Assembly (NCBI GenBank): GCA_037178625.1
Contig: CM074133.1
Span: 1,612,001-1,676,000, forward strand
Source of the DNA: Skeletonema tropicum
Lineage: Eukaryota; Bacillariophyta; Thalassiosirophyceae; Thalassiosirales; Thalassiosiraceae
Reading direction: 5' to 3'
DNA length: 64,000 bases
The notes beneath the pieces were generated by a model. It worked only from the letters and a program-made list of their open reading frames with translations. It was not told the DNA's origin and did no database searches. Each line of letters starts with the position of its first letter. The first letter of the stretch is position 1. The position numbers were made by a program, and so were the translations under genes. Below are positions 19,711 to 30,008 of this stretch, piece after piece.

Positions 19711-22700
19711 TTAGATTGGCTTTCTTCCTCTTGTGTCTTTTTTCTCGCCCCACGCATTTCTAATCAGCCCTTGGTTGTATTTGTAGATGAATTCAAAGTT
19801 GTGTTTGGTATATTGTAGATCAAGAAGCTTGTCTTCTTCGGTTCTCAAACGATTGCTTGTACTTGCAGCACGTCTGCTGTTGTTAAATTGTGTCTTTCCA
19901 TTGGTTGTTGTTATTGATGTTTCGCCATTGCCATCATCATCTCCGTCAATGATGAAATCGCTGTCGATGACTGTTCGTACGGTGGGATTCAATACTTTCA
20001 CTTTCTGTTGAAGGTCAAGGGCCTCATCAGCAGCAAAGTCCAATTTGAACTCAGGCACCTCATTATCTAGAAGCAAATGTTCACGGTAGATGCTGTCTTC
20101 CTTGCAAAATTGGCACTCTTCGTCAGCACAGACAGCTCCATTCTGTGGTCCAGATCTCATCTTGCTGGATGAAATTATAATCGGATTGGAACACAGTTTA
20201 TTCAGCTGAATCTCTTCTCTGTCACGAGCTTTGTTACGATTTTCATATTCGTAACGCATGGTTAGCTCTGCGTGCCTTTCATTGTAGCGGTGTTTCTCAA
20301 TTCGTTCTTGGTCGGCCATTCGAGTTCTCTCGCGAATTCCTCTTTGATAAGCTAGCCTTTCCTCCTTCAACTCTTTCGCGTCGTTGACAGCCTCGCTTTT
20401 ACAAAGTTTGGACCTTTGATCAAGTGCAGTGTTCACGGCTTCTTCCTGCTCTTTACACTGCTCCTCGATCATTTCAATCACCTTTGACAGATCTCGCGGG
20501 TATTCCTTTCTGCCGTCGGGGAGTAACTGGGCATATTCGAGTTTCTTAAACTTCAGCGGCTCAGGTGGAGGAGGTTTGTACACTTCAGAGGTATCAGACG
20601 AGGCAAATGTGCTTGGTTGTGCTAGAGTCTTCCTATCTCTCAAGGATCTATCATTGGATGGAACAGCTACTGAGTTTGAAGATCGCGACTGCTTTGGAAC
20701 GTTGGGGGTAAGCAGCTCACATCGTGGGTGTGCAGAGTTGGTATGTGACTCAATCGCAGCCAAAGAGTTGAATTTTCGCTGCAAATTACAAAAGGGGCAC
20801 GAGTAAGACACCCTATTCCACGGAAGTTTACCGACGTTGTGAGCTCGACCCCAATGAGCATACATCCCTTGGATCGTAAAATCTCCTTTCTCACAGTCTG
20901 GGCAATGACATACAACTGGCTTTGATTGTAATGGCTTCAGCTTACTGGTTGTCGTTTGAACCTTATTTTGATTCACAGTGTCTCGACTCGGTTGCTTTCG
21001 TTGCCCAGAAGCCATATCGCGTTTTTGCTGACCAGCAGATCCTTGTCCTGATACATAGTAAGACTTCATGAAACAAACGCTGCACATTCGAGAGTCATAC
21101 ATACAATCAGCTGAACATTTGGGACATTTGAACATGCTTTCGGGTTCTGGCTGTTGTTGCTGTGGCTGAGGGTTTTCCACTTTCATTTCGACTTTTGAAG
21201 TCGTAGATTCTGATGTAAATAGCTCTTGTGCACTATCACTCACGCCATTAGAGCTTGCGCGAGACACCGCCGCAGTGGACTTTTGAGCAGAGCGGATACC
21301 GATAAAGGCAGATGTAGGAAGCTGCTGTGGTTGTAATTTGGTGGGGCAATTCGAAAAGGGCTTTGTTGATATTGGCGAAATCAAGACAGTAGATCTTGAT
21401 CTGTCTCTGTTTCTAGAGATGGGAGAGAACCTCGTCAAAGGACTTTGCGGTGGTACAATGGGCTCCGAAGCTGCATTATTGAAGTTGATGTAGGCAACTT
21501 CCGCATCAACGGCGTCGCCAGAGGCTTCCAGCCGAGCTTTCTTCTTCAAATGATCATTTTCAATGTTGGGTGCATCGCCACCTTCATCTTTCGTACTGTC
21601 GGTCGGTGCAGTATCGGCTTGTCGCTTTGCTACAGCTTTGGAATAACCATTCTCTCCAGCTATAAAGCCTTTCACCATATTCAAAGGAACACTATCAAGA
21701 ATATGACGCTTTTTTCCATCGTAATGAATTTTGAGAGTGGGTTCGCTCCTATCAAGCATGACTTTCTTCACGGTCGCCTTGTATAGAGTATCATCACCAC
21801 TCCACTCAACAAAAATACGAGACCCCGGTAGCAATCTGTCCACATCCATTTCTTCGACAACTTGTCCTCTTTCGCCTATACCTGTCGCCTGACTCGCTGG
21901 GGCTTCACTTTTCTTTTCTTCCATTGTATATCCCATCGATTCTGCTGCCACAGGTTCATACCCAACATTCTTTTCGTACGGAACAGAAGAAAGAGTTCGG
22001 TAGTGCGCTGTACAACATCCATCACATTTTGTTTGCGCCTGCTTCTCGCACCCATCCACCATGCATATTGTTCTGATTTTCTGCCCCTTCTCAATACGCT
22101 TGACTTTGGGGCACAGCTTGAATGAGCAGCCAGGTATAGAGAGCAACCGAGCTTGATTTCGTTGAAAGTGGCGTTGGAAGACAGTTTCGCCGTCCGAAGA
22201 TACTGGGTGATTGTCTACGTTTTCCTGGATGGTGCGTATTGCCGCTTTCCGAGATGGCCTCTCCTCACTGATTTCTTCTACAGTCGATTTGTTGAAAATG
22301 TTTGAAGCGCCATTGTAGCTGGTCTCCATGTCAGAACATCTTCCATTTGCCTCTTTTGCAGCACCACTATCATATTCTTTCATGATACTCTTGCTCGTAT
22401 CTACAAAGAACTGCTCTATTGCAACCTCGGCATCTTTGCTGAATCGATAGTATTCAGATCCATAAAAAACATCATAATGATCTCGGATTCTGTCGTCACC
22501 AAATTTGTTGAAATCGAATCGTCGAGTGACTGCCTTCTTGTACATTCTAAACCACTTCCTCAAACTCTTTGGTGTAGTTTCCATGTACTCTGCAAGCTCA
22601 GCAAGACTTGGTATATCTTTGTGAATGCTGGGACTCAATCCATAAACAGCACTGAATTCCCGTAGTTCATAAAGACGTAATTGTTTGCGGTGTTTGGAAC

Positions 22701-24291
22701 TAGTGCCACTCAATTCATTTAGTTTGTGCGAAGCTAACAATAGTGTTTGAACAAGTTCATTCGGCGTCTGAATAGCCCGAACGGTGGAAAGAGTGTTGAT
22801 AGGAGGAAGGCGTTTTCCAAGATGTGATGAGTCAAGTAGATCAGCAAGAGAATTTTGGACGACGATTGACGTCGATTGAGATGAAGTATTGGAAGGTTTC
22901 AAGAATTTGTTTGTTTGCTGCGTGCTGTTAGTAGAACGTACATCTCCTGATCCTCCCAACAACTTGTCCATGTCGGCAGTTGCATTTTCATGATTGTACC
23001 ACTTATGAGATGACTCCATCCGCCTCTTCAAATCTCGAATGATTTTCCGAAGTGCCAAATCATCATCCACCTTGAAGATTTCATCTCCACGTGGTTCTTT
23101 CTTGTAAAAGTGACCACCTCGTCGCAATCCAGTTTTGAACCATTGGAATAACCTATTGCCAATTTCCTCTTCTCGAGAATTGTCACCCGGTGTTTTTGCT
23201 CCTAAAAGACGAAAGTGCTTCCACATGACCTCTCTGTATCTCTCATCATTCAAACTAAGAACAATATCATTTTCAGCTGGGCCGGATAAACCATAGTTTG
23301 TTCTCATTATTTTCTGTTGTGGTTGATTTTCCAGTGCATTTCGAGGCCTTGTCGACCTACGCGGCGAATTAGGAGCGATCAATTCCTCGGAATAAGTTTT
23401 TGTCTCAATTGGACGCTCTCGTTTCTTTCGGACAATCGGAACCGACGATGACTTCTTCTTCTCCGTCCCCTCCATACCAATGGACCAATGTTTGTATGAC
23501 ACCAAGCGTCGTCGCACATCCGCAATAATTTTATCATAGGCAATTTTCTCACTGACTTGTATTTTCTCTCCAAAGGGTGACAATTTGTAGAATTTACCTG
23601 TTCCCATGTGTTGTTGAAATAATTGGAATACTTGATCGGCACTTTCGGCTTCTCTCGCGCTATCACGATTTCTCCCCAATTCTTTGTAGTAGAGCCACAT
23701 TACTGATTTGTAGTGTTGATCATTGAGACTGAGAACCACATCACTATTTGGCGGTACAGATGCAGTAATTTGTGCTATTTTTGACTCAAAGCTGTCTGCA
23801 GTTGTATTTTGTTCTTCATTTTCTTCATATTCTTGCGCTTGCGTAGCATTTTTTTCAGATGCATGATCTATGGAGTGTAGCTGAGAAGTTTCATCCGCGT
23901 CCCCTCCATTGCAATTATTTTGCTGATCAATTAGTCCACCGTTTATCTCTGCATCTCTCTCTAATTTTTGTAATTTATCTTTTCTGCTGATTATTTGCTC
24001 TTTTCCAGCAAGTGCTTCGTCACATGCACTCTCAGCTTTCGGCTCGTACAAGATAGATGAATGCCCATCTTCATTGGGAGAACACGATAAAGTTCCCCCA
24101 TTTTCACTTGCCATTCCACTGTCTATATTTTTCTCTCCGTTGATGCTGCTGGAAACATTCCGTGCAATTATGGCATCCTGCTCCCCCGGCTGTTGAGAAG
24201 ATGGTATGTCCACAAGATTAGATGGATGAACGCGTGCCGCAGCTGTCGTATCTCCTAGCATTCTAACAGATGGAGGCGACGAAGCAGCCAT
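19711..24291 (-). CDS. Large nuclear-type protein: two DUF6824-like domains, Tudor-like domain and zinc fingers
   Basis: A 1526-residue single-exon frame. Two related domains at about 183-270 and 340-435 share VVLSLNDxxY/xVMWxxxRxLG...FYKxxPxG...KIIxDxxRRL, resembling the diatom DUF6824 family (a nucleic-acid or chromatin-linked repeat whose function is not known). A Cys-rich insert, CMVDGCEKQAQTKCDGC, lies near 740-765. GSRIFVEWSGDDTLYKATVKKV near 820-870 is Tudor/chromo-barrel-like and may read modified tails. Downstream are Cys pairs CPKCSADC...CSVC (near 1055) and two C2H2-like fingers, CPDCEKGDF...H...H and CPFCNLQRKF...H...H (1127-1190). The final 300 residues are charged and helical. 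The set suggests a DNA- or chromatin-binding regulator. The exact role is not known. Confidence 0.8.
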   Translation of the reverse strand: MAASSPPSVRMLGDTTAAARVHPSNLVDIPSSQQPGEQDAIIARNVSSSINGEKNIDSGMASENGGTLSCSPNEDGHSSILYEPKAESACDEALAGKEQIISRKDKLQKLERDAEINGGLIDQQNNCNGGDADETSQLHSIDHASEKNATQAQEYEENEEQNTTADSFESKIAQITASVPPNSDVVLSLNDQHYKSVMWLYYKELGRNRDSAREAESADQVFQLFQQHMGTGKFYKLSPFGEKIQVSEKIAYDKIIADVRRRLVSYKHWSIGMEGTEKKKSSSVPIVRKKRERPIETKTYSEELIAPNSPRRSTRPRNALENQPQQKIMRTNYGLSGPAENDIVLSLNDERYREVMWKHFRLLGAKTPGDNSREEEIGNRLFQWFKTGLRRGGHFYKKEPRGDEIFKVDDDLALRKIIRDLKRRMESSHKWYNHENATADMDKLLGGSGDVRSTNSTQQTNKFLKPSNTSSQSTSIVVQNSLADLLDSSHLGKRLPPINTLSTVRAIQTPNELVQTLLLASHKLNELSGTSSKHRKQLRLYELREFSAVYGLSPSIHKDIPSLAELAEYMETTPKSLRKWFRMYKKAVTRRFDFNKFGDDRIRDHYDVFYGSEYYRFSKDAEVAIEQFFVDTSKSIMKEYDSGAAKEANGRCSDMETSYNGASNIFNKSTVEEISEERPSRKAAIRTIQENVDNHPVSSDGETVFQRHFQRNQARLLSIPGCSFKLCPKVKRIEKGQKIRTICMVDGCEKQAQTKCDGCCTAHYRTLSSVPYEKNVGYEPVAAESMGYTMEEKKSEAPASQATGIGERGQVVEEMDVDRLLPGSRIFVEWSGDDTLYKATVKKVMLDRSEPTLKIHYDGKKRHILDSVPLNMVKGFIAGENGYSKAVAKRQADTAPTDSTKDEGGDAPNIENDHLKKKARLEASGDAVDAEVAYINFNNAASEPIVPPQSPLTRFSPISRNRDRSRSTVLISPISTKPFSNCPTKLQPQQLPTSAFIGIRSAQKSTAAVSRASSNGVSDSAQELFTSESTTSKVEMKVENPQPQQQQPEPESMFKCPKCSADCMYDSRMCSVCFMKSYYVSGQGSAGQQKRDMASGQRKQPSRDTVNQNKVQTTTSKLKPLQSKPVVCHCPDCEKGDFTIQGMYAHWGRAHNVGKLPWNRVSYSCPFCNLQRKFNSLAAIESHTNSAHPRCELLTPNVPKQSRSSNSVAVPSNDRSLRDRKTLAQPSTFASSDTSEVYKPPPPEPLKFKKLEYAQLLPDGRKEYPRDLSKVIEMIEEQCKEQEEAVNTALDQRSKLCKSEAVNDAKELKEERLAYQRGIRERTRMADQERIEKHRYNERHAELTMRYEYENRNKARDREEIQLNKLCSNPIIISSSKMRSGPQNGAVCADEECQFCKEDSIYREHLLLDNEVPEFKLDFAADEALDLQQKVKVLNPTVRTVIDSDFIIDGDDDGNGETSITTTNGKTQFNNSRRAASTSNRLRTEEDKLLDLQYTKHNFEFIYKYNQGLIRNAWGEKKDTRGRKPI

Positions 24292-24703
24292 TTACCCTCG
24301 GGAGAATATGTATGATGTCGCAAACCAGTCAAAACGCTATTAGTGTAGATTAATGTCATCGTCGTGTGCGGCTAGTGCAAAGCGGATTTCATGGTTGAAT
24401 TGTGTGAGTTCAATCAGCTGGTCTGTCCTCAATACTGATTCCTACGTACAATCGTGTAAAAATTGGGGGGAGAGGCCACATAAGATCTTTTTTCATAAGA
24501 TGGCATGGAATCATGGAATGAACACTCCTCCAATGACTACCATATGAAGTGATAACCAATAAGGCAAGGGGCTTGATTACTACACAAATGCAGAGAAGAT
24601 CGGACGGAAGACGAATATAGTCGTCTACATAGAGTCCTAGCAATCAATTATCAGAGCAGAACATTAGCTGAGTAGCGGCACAATCACCTCCTATCCAAGC
24701 ACG
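24292..24703. other. Divergent intergenic region
   Basis: This 412-bp region holds the promoters for the large zinc-finger protein (minus) and the PAP/fibrillin gene (plus). I see no GGAATTAGTA copy, repeat or RNA gene. Confidence 0.3.
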
Positions 24704-25585
24704 ATGCTATCTCCGTTTGTCTATGCGTCTCTAGGACTGCTCTTGAGCGTCGTCTCATCGGCCAGTGCCTTCACTGCCCGTGTCGACCAAGTAGTAGCAG
24801 TGTCGACCATGTGTCGACCAAAAAGTGTCCTCTTCGCAACCAAATCAACAACAAATGAAGCTCCATCTGCAAACAACAAAACAGAGCTATTCAATCTACT
24901 GTCGAAAGTTCCGCCAAACGAACCTACGCCCAAAGAACTTACCGCATCAATTTTGCAAGCAGTTAAAAGTTTAGAAGACAATTTTCCAACTCCACCGGAA
25001 GAGGTGCTTCCATCTGTAGCTGGAAACTGGGAGCTGCTTTGGACAGCTCAAGATTTGTCCAGCTTACCACAGAAGCGTATCAGTTTGCAATCATGGGTGA
25101 ATCCACTGGAGAATCAATCCTACAGCAACAATCCTCTTGGACGAAGTAATCCTCTTTTTCCACAGAACATTCAAGACAATCTGGAGGAGATTGGTGTACT
25201 GACGAGTAGTCGAAAACAAGCAACAGATAATACAATTAAAAGCACGCAGGCAATCGACTTGAAACGTGGTAGAGTGCGAAATGTTGTGGTTGTGGAAGTG
25301 AATAATCCAACTCCTATATTCAGCAAGAATGGTATTAGTAAGGGATTTATCACAGTGGATGTCACAGCTGTCCCAAATGCGAATGATGCTAGGAAGATCG
25401 ATGTAAAGTTTGACCGATGCAGAGTTGCGATTGAAGATTCACCTATTAATCTTGACATTGGGCTTGGGATTATAGGCCCATCGGGCTGGCTAAGAACAAT
25501 CTTTGTCGACGATGACATTAGAATTACGAGGGGTCACAAAGGAAGTGTTTTCATTCTATCAAGAACAGGAAGAAGATCTTCGTGA
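24704..25585 (+). CDS. Plastid lipid-associated protein (PAP/fibrillin family)
   Basis: Fibrillins are plastid structural and lipid-binding proteins of plastoglobules and thylakoids. The 293-residue product begins with a hydrophobic signal peptide (residues 1-22) ending in SASAF-TA, the diatom bipartite plastid signal, followed by a Ser/Thr-rich transit segment. The mature domain opens with ELFNLLSKVPPNEPTPKELT and contains VAGNWELLWTAQDL near 105, a central beta-barrel region and the C-terminal family signature GPSGWLRTIFVDDDIRITRG. Length and order are normal. It is convergent with the DUF2256 gene, whose stop lies 31 bp away. Which fibrillin subgroup it belongs to cannot be told by eye. 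Confidence 0.88.
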   Translation: MLSPFVYASLGLLLSVVSSASAFTARVDQVVAVSTMCRPKSVLFATKSTTNEAPSANNKTELFNLLSKVPPNEPTPKELTASILQAVKSLEDNFPTPPEEVLPSVAGNWELLWTAQDLSSLPQKRISLQSWVNPLENQSYSNNPLGRSNPLFPQNIQDNLEEIGVLTSSRKQATDNTIKSTQAIDLKRGRVRNVVVVEVNNPTPIFSKNGISKGFITVDVTAVPNANDARKIDVKFDRCRVAIEDSPINLDIGLGIIGPSGWLRTIFVDDDIRITRGHKGSVFILSRTGRRSS

Positions 25586-25616
25586 CCTACAGTGTAATGA
25601 TATTTAGGTAGTAGGT

Positions 25617-26572
25617 TCAAGTCTGCGCACGTCTATTTTTCCAGAGCCCACCATATCTGTAGTATGGATGCGAATCATCTCCATCAACAACTCCACCGCT
25701 GACATCATTCCAGCATTTGCCACAAACCATTGCCCACTCTCCACTCTTGTCGTGCTGACATCTGATTAAAAGATTGACTGATTTCGCACATAGAGTGCAT
25801 TGTTTTTGACCTGCTGTTGGATCTCCCCTACCTTCGCGTTGAGCTCTCCGTTCTGCTTTCTTGCGCTTCTTCTCTGCCTTGCGTTTTGCTTTGGCGTCAG
25901 ATATGGCATCTGATTCTGATGTGGAAGAATCATCTTGCGCATGAGTTCCTTCTTCTTTGCTTATTTCATCTACAATGTCTGATACTTTCATATTTTGCAC
26001 ATCACTACACATCGACGCCAGTGATTGTTCTGTATCATCAAAATCAGATTCCAGGACGCTGCTCATGTTGTTAGATAATTGTTCTTTGTCATCAGAATCA
26101 GAATCTGTGCCACCAAGATTGATGTTATCTCTTATGGCAACAAATGGATCGGCAACTTTGCTGGAACCAACATCTGTTAATCTATTCATTTGTCTGTTCT
26201 TCTCTTTCCTTTTTCTATTGCAGCTTTTACTACATGTTGTCACTTCACTGTTTGAAACATCATTGGAAAGGGATCAGAATGCATTCATAATAAAAAACAC
26301 CAAGAAGGTCATGCAAGTCACAGATACGTATGTACTCACTCCCACACCTTCTCCCACTTCTTCCTCCAAGTGAAGGGTCGATTGCATACTGTGCAAGTCT
26401 TGACTGGCAAATTCTCCTTCTTCACACCCCTGGGCATTTCTTCCAAATCTAGCTCGTTACTGATGAAGCTGTTGCTAGAACACCGATGCAGCTGTTTCGT
26501 GTATGCTGGTCGACCTTGGTGTATGAATGCGCTGCTATAAACGCTCAGACGTACTAGCTGCTGGATCGTCAT
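25617..26572 (-). CDS. DUF2256 zinc-ribbon protein with a second Cys-rich domain, two exons
   Basis: The gene has a 92-nt intron at 26248-26339 (GTGAGT donor, CAG acceptor) that splits the DUF2256 motif. Joining exon 1 (26572-26340) to exon 2 (26247-25617) gives [20 protein letters not shown] then [10 protein letters not shown], a clean CxxC...CxxxC zinc site, and a 287-residue product. DUF2256 is widespread in cyanobacteria and algae and has no established function. The conserved domain start [11 protein letters not shown] is internal. The 45 residues before it are Arg/His-rich without acidic residues at the start and could be an organelle import signal. The acidic middle part is followed by [32 protein letters not shown] and [10 protein letters not shown], a second conserved Cys-rich module. 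Its role is unknown. Confidence 0.82.
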
Positions 26573-26687
26573 GCCTGAAAGGTGTAGACTATGGCTCAGC
26601 TTGTCGTCGCCCAGCCGTCATGGTTGAGATGTGAGTCAGCGAGAGAAGTATTTCTAGCTTGCATCAATTTGAATGTAGAGATACATA

Positions 26688-26697
26688 GGAATTAGTA
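26688..26697 (+). promoter_or_regulatory. GGAATTAGTA motif, copy 2 (divergent intergenic)
   Basis: An exact copy lying between divergent genes, 116 bp from the start at 26572 and 165 bp from the start at 26862. It is preceded by CATA. A regulatory role is inferred from recurrence and position only. Confidence 0.4.
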
Positions 26698-26861
26698 ATA
26701 AAAAGTGACACGCTGACACCAAAATATGAAAGACAGGCACGCGGCGGCACATGGCACATGACAATGACATGAGACAAAACTACCTCGCCTATCTCAAAAT
26801 ACTACACTACAACTGACCCTTCGCCGCTGGATACAATTAGAATTACTATAACCTCGAAACA

Positions 26862-28172
26862 ATGGTCAAATCTGACGCAAGTCATTTATCTCCCGATAGA
26901 AGGGCGTCAAAACGGCAGAGATCATTATCCACAAACGTCTTCACACGTGTAATAAATTTGGTCAGATCTCGTGTATCATCTACCAGCACCGGCAGCACAC
27001 ATTCCCTCACTTCTGTTGCAGATGATGCCACATCTCCCGATTGTACAGCTGCATCGCTTGCGCCCGAAATATGGGCGCATGTATGCGATTTTTTACCCTA
27101 CGAATCATTGCTACAGACAGCAGCTGTCTCTCGTGGAATGCTTGGTGAAGTGATGCCAAGGGTGTCAATGCTACACATCGATAAATCCTGTCAGCTTCAT
27201 GCAGGTGTTACTCATCGTTACGGAGATGTTCAAGACGTTTACATTTACTCATTGATTGAGTTTGAGGGTCTTCTAGACTCCTACGATTGTCATTTAGACG
27301 AGGATACATTGGCACGTGCTCTGCCCTTTCTGTGCAGTTTTCCATCTCGTCTCGAGCGAGTATTTCTCGGTGGGAGACGCCCAAATCATGGTCAGTTACG
27401 AAATATTGGTCTAGTGGAAGGATACAAAACTCATCGATTCACAGATGAAGATGACACGAAGATGAACAATTTCATCGATTCATTCAGTGGTGCATTTCGA
27501 GCTGGAGCACTGCCTGAGAATCTATGGATCGCAGGGCTCAGCTGTTGCAAGAGAAGAGGAAATATTTGCAAAGTGTGCCTGAATGCTTGTCAAAGTTTCC
27601 CGTTGAAGTCGGTTGTTGATTTTGAGAATGCACTAGTGATTAAAAAAAGATATCGCGTAGAAGAAAATCGATTTGATGAGGACATTAGTTGGCCAGTTCA
27701 GGTGTTTGATGAAGTCATATTCGGGCTCAATATTTGTCTCGAAAGAACTGATATCGAGGAAATTGTAATGAAGCGCCTTGGGGGAAAAGATTTTCTTCAC
27801 TCCAAAGGACGATTCATGACATTACTTGGAAGGGGTGTGCGCCATGTTGTAATTTCGGAAGACGACAGTGTACTGTATGTTGTAAAATACGATGATGAAG
27901 AATTGGGACAGCTTTATCGCTTCATGAAGCATTCCCCAGTGGATATAACGAAGTTGTCAAAATGGGAAGTTACGGAAGCTATTCGACGATCATTTGCAGC
28001 AGACGATCGCGATCCACTCCCTCCAAGGAAACAATGCTACCTTGCGGAGAGTTCGTTCAATTATTTGAAAGAACTTGGTCTGCCAATAGATGAAACTGAC
28101 TTTCTGAATGAAGATGAGCTGTGTTGTGGTTATAAGAATCAGTACTTTCGTTGTGATTGGAGGTTCTTTTGA
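26862..28172 (+). CDS. F-box-like protein
   Basis: A 436-residue single-exon frame. An F-box-like segment occurs near residues 68-110: LAPEIWAHVCDFLPYESLLQTAAVSRGM, matching the Leu/Pro start and the helix pattern by which F-box proteins bind SKP1 in SCF ubiquitin ligases. The remainder (PFLCSFPSRLERVFLGGRRP, CCKRRGNICKVCLNACQSFPL, then an alpha-rich C-terminus) does not show clear LRR, WD40 or Kelch repeats, so the substrate-binding part is unassigned. The N-terminal 60 residues are Ser/Arg-rich and probably disordered. Diatoms have many such proteins. The F-box call is moderate and the target is unknown. Confidence 0.65.
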   Translation: MVKSDASHLSPDRRASKRQRSLSTNVFTRVINLVRSRVSSTSTGSTHSLTSVADDATSPDCTAASLAPEIWAHVCDFLPYESLLQTAAVSRGMLGEVMPRVSMLHIDKSCQLHAGVTHRYGDVQDVYIYSLIEFEGLLDSYDCHLDEDTLARALPFLCSFPSRLERVFLGGRRPNHGQLRNIGLVEGYKTHRFTDEDDTKMNNFIDSFSGAFRAGALPENLWIAGLSCCKRRGNICKVCLNACQSFPLKSVVDFENALVIKKRYRVEENRFDEDISWPVQVFDEVIFGLNICLERTDIEEIVMKRLGGKDFLHSKGRFMTLLGRGVRHVVISEDDSVLYVVKYDDEELGQLYRFMKHSPVDITKLSKWEVTEAIRRSFAADDRDPLPPRKQCYLAESSFNYLKELGLPIDETDFLNEDELCCGYKNQYFRCDWRFF

Positions 28173-28989
28173 ATTGTGTGTATACTTACTTGGTTGCTTC
28201 GAACTACAGATACAGATGATTGTATTGTATGAATGATGATTATATGATGAATAGTAACGATTTAACGTAGTGTTGACGTCATGTCTGCATCTCTAGAGTA
28301 GCTGTTCCATGCTGTCGTGTCTCTGTGTACATATCTATTTCATCACATTGGGTTCCCATGATTTCATTCTCTCCCCGACGACTCCCTCCTCTTTTTTCTC
28401 TTCTCGTCAGGGCAAATAAAAGTCTACGCAAGTCCAGCGTAGGAATTAGTATGAATCGCTTTGATTGACTGATGTCAAAAGGCGGCGCGGCGGTGGCCTT
28501 CATTTTCAGAATCCTTCTTCAATTTCAATTCATTATTTTTTGAACAAAACATAACGAACTCTATCACCCCACTACGCCAATAAAAGCAAGGTAAGATCAT
28601 CACAGCTTTCGTGCCGTCTCAGACCGATGATGAGACTGTGTTCAGTAGGCGGCGGTGTCCCCAAAGCCAGAGTTTCAGGGCCGGCGGACGCCGGCGGCCG
28701 GAGCGACGGTAGGCGACGGTGCATGTCACCTCCCCGAGCCTCGCTTGAACCCGCCCTCGGAATGCGCTGGGTCGAAACCCTCGTCTTTTTACCACGCAAA
28801 CCTATTGTGATTACTACTTAATATTGGGAACGCTGTATCAACGCGTGACGGGCGGCGTGCTACAATAGTCCAGATTGCATGATATCCTTTATCCCCACTT
28901 CACACACTAACGGTTACGGTTGCTTTTTTGCCCTCTTCCGGATCAACTACACCAATCCATCCGCAGATCCAATTCAAACTTTTTCAACC
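28173..28989. other. Intergenic with a motif copy and a GC-rich block
   Basis: No protein gene is visible. A GGAATTAGTA copy sits at 28442-28451. Positions about 28600-28790 are much more GC-rich than the flanks and contain nested complementary GC blocks (GGGCCGGCGGACGCCGGCGGCC near 28679-28700), so a structured non-coding RNA is possible, but I cannot match it to a known class. The last 100 bp must contain the histone gene's 5' end. Confidence 0.35.
28442..28451 (+). promoter_or_regulatory. GGAATTAGTA motif, copy 3
   Basis: An exact copy between two plus-strand genes, 270 bp after the F-box-like gene and 538 bp before the linker-histone start. Context: GTA before and TG after the 10-mer. 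Confidence 0.35.
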
Positions 28990-29463
28990 ATGTCATACAA
29001 AGCAGGAATCATCAAAGCCATCACGGAGCTCAAGGACCGCACCGGTTCCTCCTCCATTGCAATCAAGAAGCACATGCAGGAAAATATGGCCGCAGACAAA
29101 AAGTGGCTCAATGGAATGTTCTTGAAGGCATTGAAGGACGGTGTCGCCGCTGGTACCTTCATCAAGGTGAAGGCTTCGTATAAGCTTAGTCCGGCCGCCA
29201 AGACTGCTGAAAAGAAGAAGGCTGCTCCTAAGAAGAAGCCAGCTCCCAAGAAGAAGGCCGCGCCGAAGAAGAAGACTGCACCCAAGAAGAAGGCAGCGCC
29301 CAAGAAGAAGACTGCACCCAAGAAGAAGACAACTACCAAGAAGAAAACCACCACCACCACCACTACTTCCACCAAGAAGTCTGCTCCAAAGAAGAAGACC
29401 GAGAAGAAGAAGGCAGCTGCTCCCAAGAAGAAGACTGAGAAGAAGAAGTCTACCAAGAAATAA
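28990..29463 (+). CDS. Linker histone H1/H5-type protein
   Basis: The 157-residue protein has an N-terminal winged-helix linker-histone domain (MSYKAGIIKAITELKDRTGS, then SIAIKKHMQENM, KKWLNGMFLKALKDGVAAG and FIKVKASYKLS), followed by a Lys-rich tail built of AAPKKK/TAPKKK units from residue 75 to the end. It binds nucleosome-linker DNA and compacts chromatin. The domain sits at the extreme N-terminus, unlike animal H1, which has an N-terminal tail. The frame is open upstream to 28879, but the ATG at 28990 has an ACC context and begins right at the domain, so I prefer it. The repetitive Lys codons (AAGAAGAAG) cause spurious antisense open frames. Confidence 0.92.
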   Translation: MSYKAGIIKAITELKDRTGSSSIAIKKHMQENMAADKKWLNGMFLKALKDGVAAGTFIKVKASYKLSPAAKTAEKKKAAPKKKPAPKKKAAPKKKTAPKKKAAPKKKTAPKKKTTTKKKTTTTTTTSTKKSAPKKKTEKKKAAAPKKKTEKKKSTKK

Positions 29464-30008
29464 GCAATTCTGCAAATGACATTTTCGTGAAATAACTCTC
29501 GTCTGTGGTATCCGACTCACATCTTTCTGAGCAGTGCACCCGATCGCGTTATTTCCGTTGTTTTCATATCGATACTACTGTCTTTTTGTTCATTGGTGAA
29601 TAAATTCCAGAGGAGACGGCTGTGTGATGTATCGACCGTCGATATGTGTCTCTACCTTTTTGAACTATTCATCTCTATTTGTTTACATTATATAATTATA
29701 ACTTAGACCCATCATTTCGGTTTATGAATACTGCTTTCTTTGTTACCATGCAACAATTGTTCAAGTGGAATGGTCGTCAGCATAGACGTAGACTGATAAG
29801 AGAGCGAGGTACATTTTGTATCAGAGTGCCTGCCATAATCAGGCAACGACAGCACGTTCGACTCGACTTGAAACGAGTCAAAATCAAGAAGGGACAGAAA
29901 ACAACCATGGCGAGCTATTGTAGCAGCGATCTATCATGGCAAATGGTAACAAAGATGACACACGGTGATACTCTGTCCCAACGATTCACAAGATAACGAT
30001 TATTTGAC
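29464..30008. other. Intergenic upstream of the BRC-repeat gene
   Basis: This 545-bp interval contains an open frame without an ATG at its start and with no recognisable domain (about 29679-29996), which I regard as chance or 5' untranslated sequence. I see no repeats or RNA genes. Confidence 0.3.

Noticed and set aside
28974..29520. Long minus-strand frames opposite the linker histone gene
   Set aside because: They are antisense readings of the AAG-rich lysine repeats (poly-Phe, Leu and Gly-rich translations) and not independent genes.
29679..29996. Open frame of about 105 codons before the BRC-repeat gene
   Set aside because: It begins with TTG, ends 12 bp before the real ATG in another frame, and shows no domain. 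Probably chance or leader sequence.
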